Positions 54,108-55,421 of a DNA stretch of 55,421 nt are shown here, piece by piece. Location of the stretch: the NCBI RefSeq assembly GCF_014694405.1, contig NZ_JAAUWV010000026.1, positions 1-55,421 on the forward strand, in the 5' to 3' direction. The DNA is from Pseudoalteromonas sp. S16_S37 (GTDB taxonomy: Bacteria > Pseudomonadota > Gammaproteobacteria > Enterobacterales > Alteromonadaceae). Position 1 is the first letter of the stretch. Each line of letters starts with the position of its first letter. Under the pieces are notes generated by a model. That model made no database searches, was not told where the DNA came from, and worked only from the letters and a program-made list of their open reading frames with translations. The position numbers and the translations under genes were made by a program.

Positions 54108-54225
54108 CGTAGCATAAAATTCCCCCACTTTTTCACGTTCAGTTCCACAAATGGCGCGTAGTCATCACTGCCTCCCTCTATTATTCACCTCAACAAACAG
54201 GTTTTGATAAATAATAGGAAATACA

Positions 54226-54990
54226 ATGACTTTTAAAGAGTTACATACCCAAGTACAACCGTTGCTGCTTTGTAATGTGTGGGATGTGCCCAGTGCGCAG
54301 ATTGCGCAAGAGTTGGGGTTTGCAGCGATTGGCACATCCAGTGCGGCGATTGCAAACGTGTTGGGTAAACAAGATGGTGAAGAGGTGTGCTTTGCTGAGC
54401 TACTAAACGTAGTGGCCGCCATTGCTCAGCATTCAAGTTTGCCACTGAGCGTTGATATTGAGGCGGGTTATGCAGATTCGCCTCAAGAGGTTGCTAATAA
54501 CATCATTAAGTTGGCTAAGCTGGGTGTGGTGGGCATTAATATTGAAGACAGCACCGTAGCAAACGGCCAACGAACACTGGTTGATGCAGAAAAATTTGCA
54601 CACAAGCTCAGCGCAATTAAGGCGCAGCTAACACAAGCGCAAGTGGATATATTTATTAATGTGCGCAGTGATACTTATTTGCTTAATGTTGAAAAACCAC
54701 TTGAAGCCAGTTTGCACAGGGCTGCGCTTTATCAACAAGCTGGGGCCGATGGGCTGTTTTATCCTTGTCTGCATTTAGCCACCGATATACAAGCAATAAC
54801 AAGTGTAACAACGCTACCAATTAATGTTATGTGTGTACCTGAGTTGGTTGACTTTGATACGTTAAAAAACCTTGGCGTAAAGCGTATCAGCATGGGTAAC
54901 TTTGTTCACCAAGCGATGCTGAGCTCATTTAAAGCAACCTTAACCGCCATCACCGCTTCTGGTGCTTTTACTACGTTATTTGATAATTAG
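54226..54990 (+). CDS. Isocitrate lyase/PEP mutase-family enzyme
   Basis: A 254-residue TIM-barrel enzyme. Marks are LLCNVWDVPSAQIAQELGFAAIGTSSAAIAN, DIEAGYADSPQEV (metal-binding Asp/Glu), VGINIEDSTV, VRSDTY, and AALYQQAGADGLFYPCL. These match the oxaloacetate decarboxylase / methylisocitrate lyase-like branch, but the KKCGH motif of true isocitrate lyases is absent. The substrate is unknown. AGGAAATACA precedes the start. The gene lies between two BIME-like elements. Confidence 0.88.
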   Translation: MTFKELHTQVQPLLLCNVWDVPSAQIAQELGFAAIGTSSAAIANVLGKQDGEEVCFAELLNVVAAIAQHSSLPLSVDIEAGYADSPQEVANNIIKLAKLGVVGINIEDSTVANGQRTLVDAEKFAHKLSAIKAQLTQAQVDIFINVRSDTYLLNVEKPLEASLHRAALYQQAGADGLFYPCLHLATDIQAITSVTTLPINVMCVPELVDFDTLKNLGVKRISMGNFVHQAMLSSFKATLTAITASGAFTTLFDN

Positions 54991-54993
54991 CGA

Positions 54994-55163
54994 GTAGGTT
55001 GGATAAGTGGCGAAGCCACGCCATCCGACATTTATAAATACCATTATGGGCAACTACATTCAGGCATAATCATGCGTTAAAAATATCACGAGGAAAAAGG
55101 CTACTTGTGACTCTATTTAGTCCTTTGTGTAAAACGGTTAAAGCGTCGGATGGCACTTGGCTT
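54994..55163. repeat. REP/BIME-like palindromic element, copy B
   Basis: The left arm (39 bases from GTAGGTTGGATAAG) is identical to copy A. The right arm (GTAAAACGGTTAAAGCGTCGG...) is diverged and lacks the outer end. It directly abuts the stop codon of the preceding gene and may serve as its terminator. Confidence 0.65.
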
Positions 55164-55421
55164 TTGCCCCTTTGTTTGACAATTAGGCACAAAACCGTAT
55201 TGTAAATCCACCACACATCATATAAGTTGCTAAAAAATAAATAACTAATCAGAGCTAAATACGCATCCGCCACACATGTTTAGCTTGCTAGTGTGTGTTA
55301 TGTAGTCGACACTGAAAATCACTTAATGCATTGATCTTCTTGATGATCTAAACGATCTTACTATCCTCATTTTGCAACGTTTGTTTTCTCACCCCTCAAA
55401 ACCTTGCAAAATGGAGATTAA
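55164..55421. other. Intergenic tail of the window without visible gene
   Basis: AT-rich sequence with no convincing ORF on either strand. A TGGAGATTAA at the very end could be the ribosome site of a gene starting beyond the window. Confidence 0.5.

Overview
The window looks like chromosome of a marine gammaproteobacterium, most likely Pseudoalteromonas or a close relative. This rests on the moderate GC content, a secreted S8 protease with a C-terminal PPC domain, the core genes rsmJ, prlC and gor close together (also neighbours in Escherichia coli), and the strong resemblance of the central cluster to the contractile arrays of this genus. No search could be run, so the genus is an inference.

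Layout. 1-1.9 kb holds the end of a decayed Tn7-like transposon: tnsA, a tnsB cut off before its catalytic domain, and three terminal TnsB-type sites. 2.2-4.0 kb encodes a secreted subtilisin-like protease. About 4.1-45.7 kb, almost all on the minus strand, is one extracellular contractile injection system (eCIS) of the Afp/PVC/MAC type. Read in the direction of transcription it starts with an ECF sigma factor and an RfaH/NusG-like antiterminator. Next come a T4-type lysozyme, the AAA+ ATPase (Afp15-like), the tube/sheath cap (Afp16-like), a repeat-rich fibre, a small collar-type fibre and a TPR/acetyltransferase fusion. After a cargo and accessory island come a holin, the sheath, two tube proteins, an Afp6-like small protein, the LysM-type hub protein, the VgrG-like spike, the gp25-like protein, two large baseplate proteins, a 1656-residue beta-solenoid fibre and the tape measure. 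It ends with three small genes, including a degenerate GH108-like protein and a two-helix membrane protein. There is no capsid, portal or terminase gene and no TssJ/L/M membrane complex, so this is neither a myophage nor a type VI system. The lysozyme and holin fit the known need for cell lysis to free such particles.

The island at 26.8-35.4 kb is the most interesting part. Next to the TPR/acetyltransferase gene lie three consecutive small ORFs with the R-S-E signature of cholera/pertussis-family ADP-ribosyltransferases. Two look complete and one is cut short at a REP-associated transposase (RAYT) with its repeats. None has a signal peptide, and degenerate RAYT-type repeats lie between them. 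I infer that they are a diversifying effector cassette loaded into the eCIS. The rest of the island holds a PAAR-like tip candidate, an AlkB-type dioxygenase, an M48 protease, a TM2-type protein, YidD, a DUF4177 protein and two secreted proteins.

46.1-55.4 kb is ordinary chromosome: a chemotaxis receptor, RsmJ, a response regulator, oligopeptidase A, glutathione reductase and an isocitrate lyase/PEP mutase-family enzyme. The last gene lies between two REP/BIME-like palindromic elements.
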